From AP-15 sp963702685 (lineage in GTDB: Bacteria; Pseudomonadota; Alphaproteobacteria; ATCC43930; CGMCC-115725): a DNA stretch of 64,000 bases. Position numbers and translations under genes: made by a program. Shown in pieces: positions 54,840 to 62,932 of this stretch (within the stretch, counting starts at the first letter, position 1; each line of letters begins with the position of its first letter). The stretch covers positions 372,001-436,000 of the forward strand of contig CAVPDQ010000009.1 in assembly GCA_963702685.1 (NCBI GenBank), written 5' to 3'. The notes beneath the pieces were generated by a model. That model made no database searches. It worked only from the letters and a program-made list of their open reading frames with translations, and was not told the origin of the DNA.

Positions 54840-56813
54840 CTAGACCGGGCCCGGCGCTGACGCTTCTTTGACCAATCTAGCGACCGCATCGCCGAGCGCA
54901 AGCACTTCCTGCTCTTTCCCGCCCAAGCGGCGCAACGCCACCGACTGCGATGCCGCCTCGCGCTGGCCGACGACGAGCATGACGGGGACCTTGGCGAGAC
55001 TGTGCTCGCGCACCTTGTAGCCGATCTTCTCGTTGCCGGTGTCGAGCTCGACGCGCAAGCCCGCAACGCCGCATTGCTGCGCCACCTCCTCGGCATAAGC
55101 GGCGGCGTCGGAGGTGATCGATGCGACGACGATTTGCACCGGCGCCAGCCACAGCGGGAAGCGGCCGGCGTAATGCTCGATCAGGATGCCGATAAAGCGC
55201 TCGACCGAGCCGAGGATCGCGCGGTGCAGCATGACCGGAGGGTGGCGTCCGCCATCCTCGCCGACATAAGAGGCGCCGAGCCGCTCCGGCATCATGAAAT
55301 CGAGCTGCAAGGTGCCGCATTGCCAATCGCGGCCCAACGCGTCGCGCAGCACGAATTCGAGCTTTGGCCCGTAAAAGGCGCCTTCGCCCGGATTCAGCTG
55401 ACAGTCGAGCTCGGCTGCGGTCACGGCGTTGCGAAGCGCTGCCTCGGCGCGGTCCCAGACCTCGTCCGAGCCGGTGCGCACCGGCGGCCGGTCCGAGAAT
55501 TTGATCACGACCTCGTCAAAGCCGAAATCGCGGTAGACCGACAGCAGCAGCCGGCAAAAGGCGATCGCCTCCGGCGTCACCTGCTCTTCGGTGCAGAAGA
55601 TGTGGGCGTCGTCCTGGGTGAAGGCGCGCACCCGCATGATGCCGTGCAGCGCACCCGAGGGCTCGTTGCGGTGGCAGCTGCCGAACTCGGCGAGCCGCAT
55701 CGGCAGGTCGCGATAGCTCCGGAGCCGGTCGCGAAAAATCAGCACATGGCCCGGACAGTTCATCGGCTTGACCGCGAGCACGCGTTCGTCGCGGCTCTCG
55801 GCGATGAACATGTTCTCGCGAAAATTCTCCCAATGCCCGGATTTTTCCCACAGGCTGCGGTCGAGCAGCTGCGGCCCCCTGACCTCGAGATAGCCGGCGG
55901 CGTCGAGCCGGCGGCGCATATAGTCCTCGATGACGCGATAGAGCTTCCAGCCCTTGGGGTGCCAAAAGACGCTGCCGACCGCCTCCTCGCCCATGTGAAA
56001 GAGGTCGAGCTCGCGGCCGAGCCGGCGGTGATCGCGGCGCTCGGCTTCTGCGAGCCGGAAGAGATACTGGTCGAGCTCTTTCTGCGTCGCCCAGGCGGTG
56101 CCGTAGATGCGCTGCAATTGCGCGTTGCGGGCGTCGCCGCGCCAATAGGCGCCGGCCACGTTCATCAATTTGAACGCCTGGCCGAGCCGGCCGGTCGAGG
56201 GCAAATGCGGACCGGTGCAGAGATCGACAAACCCGCCCTGGCGATAGAGGCTGATCTCCTCCTCCGCCGGGATCTCGCCGATATATTCGGCCTTGTAGCG
56301 TTCGCCGATGCCGGCAAAAAACGCGACCGCGGCGTCGCGGTCCCAGACCTCGCGGGTGATGTTCTCGTCGCGGCGCACGATCTCGCGCATCCGCGCCTCG
56401 ATCTGTTCGAGGTCGTCGGGGGTGAACGGCGCGGCGCGGGCAAAATCGTAATAAAACCCGGTCTCGGTCGCCGGGCCGAAGGTGACCTGGGTGTCGGGAT
56501 AGAGCTCCTTGACCGCCTCGGCCATGACGTGAGCGGCATCGTGGCGCAGAATTTCTAGCCCCGCCGGCATTTGCGGCGTGATGATCGTGACCGCGGCATC
56601 TTGGTCGATTCGGGCGGCGAGGTCGCGCGTAGTCCCGTCGATCGCGATCGCGATCGCCGACTTGGCCAAGCCCGGCCCGATCGCGGCTGCGATCTCGGCG
56701 CCGCTGACCGGCCCCGGAAATTGGCGCCGCGTCCCATCCGGCAAGGTGACGGCGACCGACATCGCGGGTGCGTCGCCGGCGTGTCTCGATCGGTCTTCGA
56801 GGTTATCGCTCAT
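54840..56813 (-). CDS. thrS: Threonyl-tRNA synthetase
   Basis: The 657-residue synthetase has a TGS domain (SVAVTLPDGTRRQFPGPVSG), the editing domain with HDAAHVMAEAVKELYPD and YYDFARAAPFTPDDLE, and the class II core (motif 2 GSCHRNEPSGALHGIMRVR, then FTQDDAHIFC). It ends with motif 3 (VMLHRAILGSVERFIG) and an anticodon-binding domain. The ATG at 56813 has gagga and adds 17 residues before the conserved MSVAVTL at 56762, which is the alternative start. A terminator-like hairpin lies in its leader. Confidence 0.96.
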   Translation of the reverse strand: MSDNLEDRSRHAGDAPAMSVAVTLPDGTRRQFPGPVSGAEIAAAIGPGLAKSAIAIAIDGTTRDLAARIDQDAAVTIITPQMPAGLEILRHDAAHVMAEAVKELYPDTQVTFGPATETGFYYDFARAAPFTPDDLEQIEARMREIVRRDENITREVWDRDAAVAFFAGIGERYKAEYIGEIPAEEEISLYRQGGFVDLCTGPHLPSTGRLGQAFKLMNVAGAYWRGDARNAQLQRIYGTAWATQKELDQYLFRLAEAERRDHRRLGRELDLFHMGEEAVGSVFWHPKGWKLYRVIEDYMRRRLDAAGYLEVRGPQLLDRSLWEKSGHWENFRENMFIAESRDERVLAVKPMNCPGHVLIFRDRLRSYRDLPMRLAEFGSCHRNEPSGALHGIMRVRAFTQDDAHIFCTEEQVTPEAIAFCRLLLSVYRDFGFDEVVIKFSDRPPVRTGSDEVWDRAEAALRNAVTAAELDCQLNPGEGAFYGPKLEFVLRDALGRDWQCGTLQLDFMMPERLGASYVGEDGGRHPPVMLHRAILGSVERFIGILIEHYAGRFPLWLAPVQIVVASITSDAAAYAEEVAQQCGVAGLRVELDTGNEKIGYKVREHSLAKVPVMLVVGQREAASQSVALRRLGGKEQEVLALGDAVARLVKEASAPGPV

Positions 56814-56860
56814 ATCGTCCTCTGCTCCGTCACTTTGCATGGCGACGGACGGGGCAATCG

Positions 56861-56895
56861 TCAACAAAAAGACCCCGTCCGTTGCCGGCGGGGTC
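56861..56895 (-). terminator. Terminator-like hairpin in the thrS leader, candidate attenuator
   Basis: Read on the minus strand, GACCCCG pairs with CGGGGTC across an 11-base loop region, then TTTTT and GTTGA follow. It ends about 50 bases before the thrS start. No minus-strand gene precedes it for it to terminate, as the next gene upstream is divergent. It therefore probably acts within the thrS leader. A second GC hairpin (around 56940-56960) just upstream could be part of a switch. No threonine-rich leader peptide was seen. Confidence 0.55.
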
Positions 56896-57142
56896 TGTGA
56901 ATTCCGTCTTTGCTGCAAATCAGCGCGCACGGTCTCCAACTAGCCCGCCGGGCGGGTTGGTCGTAGTCGTGCCGGTCGTTCGAGCAGGCCCGATCATCGC
57001 CGTAATATCGCGGCGCAGCGGCGCAGCGTCAATACGCGCGGCGGGGCGCGCCTCGCCGTCGCCTCGGCAAACGTTGGGGTGAAACCGGAAACCCTAGCGT
57101 TACGAAAGATGCCCCGCAACCCGCTCTAGCGCGAGCCGCGCA

Positions 57143-57157
57143 TGCGAAGCATTCGCA
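57143..57157. promoter_or_regulatory. 15-bp palindrome TGCGA-N5-TCGCA, site 1
   Basis: TGCGAAGCATTCGCA lies 60 bases before the porin start and extends to ATGCGAA/TTCGCAT arms. It has the same TGCGA...TCGCA arms as site 2 and the site before the propeller gene. Centre-to-centre distance to site 2 is 22 bases, two helical turns, as expected for cooperative dimers. The 7-1-7 layout resembles Fur-family operators. Confidence 0.55.
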
Positions 57158-57164
57158 TTGCAAG

Positions 57165-57179
57165 TGCGAGTGACTCGCA
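57165..57179. promoter_or_regulatory. 15-bp palindrome TGCGA-N5-TCGCA, site 2 (Fur-type operator candidate)
   Basis: TGCGAGTGACTCGCA is a perfect 7-1-7 inverted repeat 38 bases before the porin start. It shares TGCGAnTnAnTCGCA with the site at 58771. The downstream genes include an EfeB-type peroxidase, which supports an iron-responsive regulator; the identity of that regulator is inferred. Confidence 0.6.
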
Positions 57180-57216
57180 TCCATGCTGCCATCCTAAAAA
57201 CGCGGAGGGGCAAGCA

Positions 57217-58701
57217 ATGGCGAACCGGCACCTTTGCCGTCGATCGAGGCGGGGCTTTCGCGGTTCCGCGCTCGCGGGCGCCGGTCTGGCAGCCTGCTTG
57301 CCGAACGGGTTGGCGGAGGCCGCACCGCCGCCGCTGGCGGTGCCGGAAGCGACCGAAACGACACCGCAGGGACCGGGCGAGGGTGGGCCGTTCGGCTTTG
57401 TGACCGGCATAGCGAAGAGCGACTTTCTGCTCGGCGACATGTGGGGTCTGCGCTCCGGGCTCAGCCGCTACGGCATCTCGTTCGCGCTGTCGGAGACGAG
57501 CGAGGTGCTCGGCAATGTGACCGGCGGGGTCCATACCGGCTTCGACTATGACGGCCTGACCCAGGCGGTCTTGCAGCTCGATACCCAAGAGGCCTTCGGC
57601 TGGCATGGCGGCACCTTCAACGTCAGCGGCTTGCAAATCCATGGCCGCAACCTCAGCACCGACAATTTGCTGACCTTGCAGACGGCGAGCGGGATCGAGG
57701 CGGATCGGGCGACCCGCCTCTGGGAATTGTGGTACCAGCAGAAATTCCTCGACGAAGACCGGCTCGATCTGCGTCTCGGCCAGATGAGCCTCGACCAGGA
57801 GTTCATCGTCAGCCAGGGGGCGCTCCTTTTTGTCAACACCTCCTTTGGCTGGCCCTTGGTCCCGTCGATCGATCTGCCCGGAGGCGGCCCGGCTTATCCG
57901 TTGTCGGCCTTGGGCGTGCGGCTGCGCGCCCGGCCGACCGACGCGCTGACGGCGCTTATTGCGGTCACCAACGGCAATCCGGCGCCGAACAATCTGGGCG
58001 ACCCGCAGGTCGAAAACCCGTCGGGCACCAGCTTTCCGCTGAACGGCGGCGCGCTGGTGATCGGCGAGCTGCAATATGCCTATCCCGCGCTCGGCGCGAT
58101 GGTCGCCCCAAACCAGCAGGAGGTGCATCAGGGCACCTACAAGATCGGGTTCTGGTACAACAGCGAGAGCTTCGACGATCTGCAATTCGACAACACCGGC
58201 TTGTCGCTCGCCAATCCGCTGAGCACCGGCACTCCGCAGGCGCATCACGGCAATTACAGCCTGTACGGCGTTGTGGACCAGCAGGTGTGGACCTCGCCCG
58301 GCGGCAGCAGCCTGAATGCCTTTGCCCGCGTGATGGGCACGCCTCCGGGCGACCGCAATCTCGTCGTCTTCAGCCTCAACGCCGGGCTGACCCTGCAAGG
58401 GCCGCTTCCCGGCCGTGCCGGCGATGTGCTCGGGTTCGGCATGGGCTATGGCAAGGTCAGCGGCTCGGCCGCGGCGCTCGACAAAGAGACGGCGTTTTTC
58501 ACCGGCGCCTTTGTCCCGGTGCAGACCGGCGAGACCTTTCTCGAGCTGACCTATCAATACCAGCTGATCCCGTCGGTCCGTCTCCAGCCCGACCTGCAAT
58601 ACGTCTTCAACCCCGGCGGCGGGGTTGCCAACCCGAATATCCCAAACCAGTCGGTCAAAAACGAGCTGGTGCTCGGCTTGCGCGTCAACATCACCTTCTG
58701 A
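57217..58701 (+). CDS. OprB-type carbohydrate-selective porin family protein
   Basis: The 494-residue outer-membrane protein has a signal peptide (ALAGAGLAACLPNGLAEA) and a barrel with strand blocks such as RYGISFALSETSEVLGN, HTGFDYDGLTQAVLQLD and LRLGQMSLDQEF. It ends in LGLRVNITF with the terminal Phe. It belongs to the OprB family, whose members are general or sugar porins. Two palindromes overlap its promoter region and an iron-related peroxidase gene follows, so its cargo may relate to iron. The ATG at 57217 follows ggagggg. Confidence 0.82.
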   Translation: MANRHLCRRSRRGFRGSALAGAGLAACLPNGLAEAAPPPLAVPEATETTPQGPGEGGPFGFVTGIAKSDFLLGDMWGLRSGLSRYGISFALSETSEVLGNVTGGVHTGFDYDGLTQAVLQLDTQEAFGWHGGTFNVSGLQIHGRNLSTDNLLTLQTASGIEADRATRLWELWYQQKFLDEDRLDLRLGQMSLDQEFIVSQGALLFVNTSFGWPLVPSIDLPGGGPAYPLSALGVRLRARPTDALTALIAVTNGNPAPNNLGDPQVENPSGTSFPLNGGALVIGELQYAYPALGAMVAPNQQEVHQGTYKIGFWYNSESFDDLQFDNTGLSLANPLSTGTPQAHHGNYSLYGVVDQQVWTSPGGSSLNAFARVMGTPPGDRNLVVFSLNAGLTLQGPLPGRAGDVLGFGMGYGKVSGSAAALDKETAFFTGAFVPVQTGETFLELTYQYQLIPSVRLQPDLQYVFNPGGGVANPNIPNQSVKNELVLGLRVNITF

Positions 58702-58770
58702 TCGGCGGACCTGCCATGCAGTTTTCGCCGGGGTGGGGCTTGACGAAACCGGGGGCGATCATGGTAAGAT

Positions 58771-58785
58771 TGCGACTTATTCGCA
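58771..58785. promoter_or_regulatory. 15-bp palindrome TGCGA-N5-TCGCA, site 3
   Basis: TGCGACTTATTCGCA lies 32 bases before the ATG of the propeller gene, in the gap after the porin gene. It matches site 2 at TGCGAnTnAnTCGCA. A repeated operator inside the cluster implies a second controlled promoter for the propeller-efeB pair. Confidence 0.6.
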
Positions 58786-58817
58786 TCTTCCGCTCCGATC
58801 AGAGGAAAGCACAGTCG

Positions 58818-59984
58818 ATGATGCGTCGCAAGTTGGGCTGGCTTCCGCAGATCGTCCTTCCCGTGGCGGTAGTGCTCGCGGTGACGCCGTGGTCGGGAGG
58901 CACGGCGCGGGCCGCCGAGGCGCCGGGCATGCTGGGGACGATCCATCGTCACCTCACCCGGACCACCACGGTCCCGGAGAATGGCGACCTCAACCCTTAT
59001 GCCGTCGTCGTCGCCCCGGTCTCCGCCGGGAAAATCCAGAAAGACGACGTGCTGGTCGATAATTTCAACGACGTGTCCAATCTGCAAGGCAAAGGCACGA
59101 CGATCGTCAGCTACAACCCGGCGACCAAAAAGACGGCGTTGTTCGCCAAGCTGCCGCGCACCCTCGCGCAATGCCCCGGCGGCGTCGGCCTGTCCACCGC
59201 GATGACGATGCTGAAGACGGGCTGGGTCATCGTCGGCAGCACGCCCAGCACCGACGGCACGACCGGCACCAAGGGCAGTGGCTGCCTCCTGGTGCTCGAC
59301 GCCAACGGCCAGCTCGCCGCGGTCTGGAGCGGCCCCGACATCAACGATCCCTGGGGCAATATCGCCGCCGTGGACAATGGCGCCACCGCAACGCTCTTTG
59401 TCAGCATGGCCGGCTTCGACGTCCCCGGCCCGCAGGTGCATGACCCCGCGGGCAATTCGGTGGTCGTCAACAAGGCGAAGGTGGTGCGGATCGAGCTTTC
59501 GATCGCCGCCGGGCAGCCGCCGCAGATCGTGCGCCGCACCGTCGTCGCCGACGGGCTCGGCCAGCAGGCGGACAAGGACGTGTTTCTGATCGGTCCGACC
59601 GGGCTCGCGCTCGGCCCCGACAACACGCTCTATGTGTCGGACGCGATCGGCAACCGGATCGCCGCCATCGCCGACGCGACGACGCGGATGACCAGCGCCG
59701 GTATCGGCCGCACCCTCACCAAGGACGGGCTGCTGAAGCGGCCGCTCGCCCTGGTCATGACCGCCGACGGGCATCTGTTGACCTCTAACGCCCAGAACGG
59801 GCAGGTCGTCGAGATCGACCCGAAGAGCGGCAGCCAGCTTTATGCGCAATGGGTCGACACCAATCAGGCGCAGTCGCCGCCGGGCAGCGGCGATCTGTTC
59901 GGCCTGGCGCTGACCCCGGACGGCAAGGGCTTCTATTATGTCGAAGACGACATGAACACGCTGGTGGAGGCGACGACGCGGTGA
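58818..59984 (+). CDS. Exported beta-propeller (NHL/SMP-30-like) protein
   Basis: The 388-residue protein has a signal peptide (VLPVAVVLAVTPWSGGTARA) and repeated propeller blades (VLVDNFNDVSNLQGKG, GPTGLALGPDNTLYVSDA, GNRIAAIADATTRM, LVMTADGHLLTSNAQNGQVV). Its function is not known. Its stop overlaps the GTG of the peroxidase gene (GTGA), so the two are translated together and may act together in the periplasm. The ATG at 58818 fits the signal peptide; ATGs at 58716 and 58761 would add a non-typical leader. Confidence 0.72.
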   Translation: MMRRKLGWLPQIVLPVAVVLAVTPWSGGTARAAEAPGMLGTIHRHLTRTTTVPENGDLNPYAVVVAPVSAGKIQKDDVLVDNFNDVSNLQGKGTTIVSYNPATKKTALFAKLPRTLAQCPGGVGLSTAMTMLKTGWVIVGSTPSTDGTTGTKGSGCLLVLDANGQLAAVWSGPDINDPWGNIAAVDNGATATLFVSMAGFDVPGPQVHDPAGNSVVVNKAKVVRIELSIAAGQPPQIVRRTVVADGLGQQADKDVFLIGPTGLALGPDNTLYVSDAIGNRIAAIADATTRMTSAGIGRTLTKDGLLKRPLALVMTADGHLLTSNAQNGQVVEIDPKSGSQLYAQWVDTNQAQSPPGSGDLFGLALTPDGKGFYYVEDDMNTLVEATTR

Positions 59985-61288
59985 GCACACCGGAACCTCC
60001 CCTGTCCAATCCAACCCGGCGCGGCTTGGTTCGGGCTGCGGCGGGGCTCGCGGCGGCCGCCGGCACCGGCCTCGGTCTCGGCGGCGCCGCCCGGGCCGCG
60101 GTCGAGACTGAAAACGTCGGTGCACCGGTCCCGGCGGGCGTCAGTGCGGCTGAGCCGTTCTGGGGCGTCAACCAAGGCGGGATCATCACCCCAGCCCAAT
60201 CGCACAGCTATTTTGCCGCGCTCGACCTGACGACGACAAAGCGAGACGATGTCGTCAAATTGTTGCGCGTCTGGACCGCGGCGGCGGCCCGGATGACGGC
60301 GGGATCGCCGGCCGAGCCGATCGGCGGAAAGCCGACGGTGCCGAGCCCCGACAGCGGCGAAGCGCTGGGCTTAGAACCGGCGCGGCTGACCGTGACCTTC
60401 GGCTTCGGCGCCGGGCTGTTCGTCAAGGACGGGAAGGACCGCTATGGATTGGCTGCGCGCCGCCCGGCGGCATTGATCGATCTGCCCCGGTTCAACGGCG
60501 ACCAGCTCGTCGCTACCGGCACCGGCGGCGACCTGTCGGTGCAGGCCTGCGCCGACGACCCGCAGGTCGCCTTTCATGCGGTGCGCCAATTGGCGCGGCT
60601 CGCCTATGGTGTCGCGGAAATGCGCTGGGCCCAGGCCGGCTTTCTCCCCGGCTATCCGGCCCAGGAGACGCCGCGCAATTTGATGGGCTTCAAGGACGGG
60701 ACCAGCAACCCCGCGATCGCCGACCCGCAGGCGATGGCGAAATTCGTCTGGGTCGCCGACGAGGGCCCGGCATGGATGCAGGGCGGCAGCTATGTCGTCG
60801 CCCGCCGCGTCCGCATGGCGCTCGAGCATTGGGACCGCATGAACGTCGCTTTTCAGGAGCAGACCTTTGGCCGGCACAAATATTCGGGGGCACCGCTGGG
60901 CGCCAAGCACGAGCAGGATCCGCTCGATCTCGACGCCGCCGACAAGGATGGCAACCCGGTCATTCCGGAGAGCGCGCATGTGCGGCTCGCCGCAGCGGCG
61001 GGCAACGCGGGAGCGCAGATCCTGCGCCGGGGCTATTCCTACAATGACGGGGTGAGCTTCACCGCCGAGCGGTGGCCGCCCTGGCGCCAGGGCATGGAAT
61101 ACGACGCCGGTCTCTTTTTCGTCTGCTATCAGCGCGACCCGCGCACCGGCTTCATCAAGATCTTCGACAGGATGTCGAAATACGACATGCTGAACCAGTT
61201 TGTCACCCATACCGGCGGCGGCCTCTTCGCCTGCCCCGGCGGGGCCGCGCCGGGCGGGTTCATCGGCCAGCGCCTGTTCGAGACGTAG
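59981..61288 (+). CDS. efeB: EfeB-type Dyp peroxidase/deferrochelatase
   Basis: The 435-residue heme peroxidase has a twin-arginine signal (NPTRRGLVRAAAGLAAAAG) and the Dyp motif GxxDG in LMGFKDGTSNPA. The proximal His is in QTFGRHKYSGAPLG or the following KHEQ region, and the C-terminal block is FFVCYQRDPRTGFIKIF. EfeB proteins act in the periplasm on heme or ferrous iron. EfeU and EfeO are not nearby. The GTG start overlaps the propeller gene stop. Control by the TGCGA-N5-TCGCA sites is likely. Confidence 0.9.
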   Translation: MSTPEPPLSNPTRRGLVRAAAGLAAAAGTGLGLGGAARAAVETENVGAPVPAGVSAAEPFWGVNQGGIITPAQSHSYFAALDLTTTKRDDVVKLLRVWTAAAARMTAGSPAEPIGGKPTVPSPDSGEALGLEPARLTVTFGFGAGLFVKDGKDRYGLAARRPAALIDLPRFNGDQLVATGTGGDLSVQACADDPQVAFHAVRQLARLAYGVAEMRWAQAGFLPGYPAQETPRNLMGFKDGTSNPAIADPQAMAKFVWVADEGPAWMQGGSYVVARRVRMALEHWDRMNVAFQEQTFGRHKYSGAPLGAKHEQDPLDLDAADKDGNPVIPESAHVRLAAAAGNAGAQILRRGYSYNDGVSFTAERWPPWRQGMEYDAGLFFVCYQRDPRTGFIKIFDRMSKYDMLNQFVTHTGGGLFACPGGAAPGGFIGQRLFET

Positions 61289-61292
61289 CCGA

Positions 61293-62915
61293 TCAGCCGG
61301 CCGCGCGCGCGTCTTCGAGGATCATCACCGCCGCTTTCTCGCCGATCATGATCGAGGGCGCGTTGGTGTTGCCGGCGGGCACGCTCGGCATGACCGAGGC
61401 GTCGGCGACGCGCAATCCGCGGACCCCGCGCACCTGGAGCCGCGGGTCGAGCGCGGCCATATCGTCGCCACCCATCCGGCAGGTGCCGACCGGGTGCAGG
61501 TTGGATAACCCATAGCGCCGGATCGCGGCTTCGAGCTCGGCGTCGCTGACCATCTCGCTGCCGGGGACCAGCTCGCCGGCAACGTAATCCGCCAGGGCCG
61601 GCTGGCCGACGATCTTGCGGGCGAGCCGCATGCCGGTGGTCAGCGCGTCGAGGTCGTAGCGCGTCTTCAGGAAATTGAAGCGGATCGCGGGGGCGGCGAG
61701 CGGGTCAGCGCTCTTCAGCCGGACATCGCCGCGCGCGTCGGGGCGCAGATGAATGGCGCTGACCGTAAAGCCCGGAAACGGGTGCGGGAAAGCCCCCTTC
61801 CGGGTCCGCTCGGCAAAGCTCCACAGGCTGAAATTGAGCTGGATGTCGGGGCGGGCGAGCCGCGCATCGCTGCGGGCAAAGCCGCCGGCGCAAATCCCGT
61901 TGGTCGCCAACGGGCCGCGGCGGAGCAGTAGGTATTGCAAGCCGGCCGCGACCTTGCGCAGCGGGTTGTTGGCGACGTCGTTCAAGGTGATCGGCTTGGT
62001 GCAGCGAAACGCCATCCGGACATAGAAATGGTCCTGCAAATCGGCGCCGACGGCCGGCATGTCGCGCACCACCGGAATGCCGTGGCCTTGCAAGAGACCG
62101 GCGGGGCCGAGCCCCGACAGCTGCAGCAGCTGCGGTGAGCCGTAGACGCCGCCGCAGACGACGATTTCGCCGCGCGCCCGAGCGCTCTGCGGCGCGCCCT
62201 TTTGCAGATATTCGACGGTGGCCGCCCGGCCGTCCTCAAAGACGATCCGCGTCGCATGCGCGTTGGTCGCGACGGCGAGGTTCCGGCGGGCGCGTGCGGG
62301 CTTCAGATAGGCCGCCGCGGTGCTCCACCGCCGCCGCCCCTTGGTCGTGCTCTGGAACGGCCCGGCGCCGTCCTGGTTGCCGTTGTTGAAATCGTTGTTG
62401 GGCGGGAGGCCCGCTTCGACCGCCGCCGCGATCCAATGCTCGGCCAGCTCAAAGCGTGCCGGCTGGTCGGACACCCGGAGCGGGCCGCCGGTGCCGTGGA
62501 ACTCGTCCGCCCCGCGCTCCTGGTCCTCGGCCTTTTTGAAATACGGCAAGACACTGTCCCAATCCCAGCCGGTGCAGCCGCGCTGGCGCCATTCGTCGTA
62601 ATCCCTCGGGTTGCCGCGCATATAGACCATGCCGTTGATCGAGCTGGTGCCGCCCAACACCTTGCCGCGCGGCTGGTAGAGGGTGCGGCCTTCGAGCTCG
62701 GCTTCGGGCTCGCTCTCGAACATCCAGTTGACGCGCGGGTTGCTGAAGAGCCGCCCATAGCCCATCGGCACGTGGATCCAGGGATAGCGGTCCTCGCCGC
62801 CGGCCTCCAACAGCAGCACGCGATGGCGCCCGGATTCGCTGAGCCGCGCCGCTACCGCGCAGCCCGCCGAGCCGGCGCCGGCCACGATAAAATCAAAGAC
62901 GTTGTCGCCCGGCAT
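61293..62915 (-). CDS. GMC-family flavin oxidoreductase (choline dehydrogenase-like)
   Basis: The 540-residue flavoenzyme has the FAD loop FIVAGAGSAGCAVAARLSE, GMC signature 1 (GKVLGGTSSINGMVYMRG) and signature 2 (GGVYGSPQLLQLSGLGP). The C-terminal active site SNLHPVGTCRMG and VPAGNTNAPSIMIGEKAA are present. It oxidises an alcohol; choline is one possibility only. The ATG at 62915 follows ggggaacggaa. It is just downstream of a glycosyltransferase gene on the same strand and converges with efeB. Confidence 0.9.
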   Translation of the reverse strand: MPGDNVFDFIVAGAGSAGCAVAARLSESGRHRVLLLEAGGEDRYPWIHVPMGYGRLFSNPRVNWMFESEPEAELEGRTLYQPRGKVLGGTSSINGMVYMRGNPRDYDEWRQRGCTGWDWDSVLPYFKKAEDQERGADEFHGTGGPLRVSDQPARFELAEHWIAAAVEAGLPPNNDFNNGNQDGAGPFQSTTKGRRRWSTAAAYLKPARARRNLAVATNAHATRIVFEDGRAATVEYLQKGAPQSARARGEIVVCGGVYGSPQLLQLSGLGPAGLLQGHGIPVVRDMPAVGADLQDHFYVRMAFRCTKPITLNDVANNPLRKVAAGLQYLLLRRGPLATNGICAGGFARSDARLARPDIQLNFSLWSFAERTRKGAFPHPFPGFTVSAIHLRPDARGDVRLKSADPLAAPAIRFNFLKTRYDLDALTTGMRLARKIVGQPALADYVAGELVPGSEMVSDAELEAAIRRYGLSNLHPVGTCRMGGDDMAALDPRLQVRGVRGLRVADASVMPSVPAGNTNAPSIMIGEKAAVMILEDARAAG

Positions 62916-62932
62916 TTCCGTTCCCCTTTGCA

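Larger units (their letters stand above)
56814..57216. other. 403-base divergent regulatory region between thrS and the porin gene
   Basis: This gap holds the thrS leader hairpin on the left and two 15-base palindromes before the porin on the right. The middle (about 56965-57130) shows only GC-rich sequence without recognisable elements or a credible open frame. Confidence 0.6.

Noticed and set aside
55002..56558. Long plus-strand frame opposite thrS
   Set aside because: thrS class II motifs on the minus strand leave no doubt.
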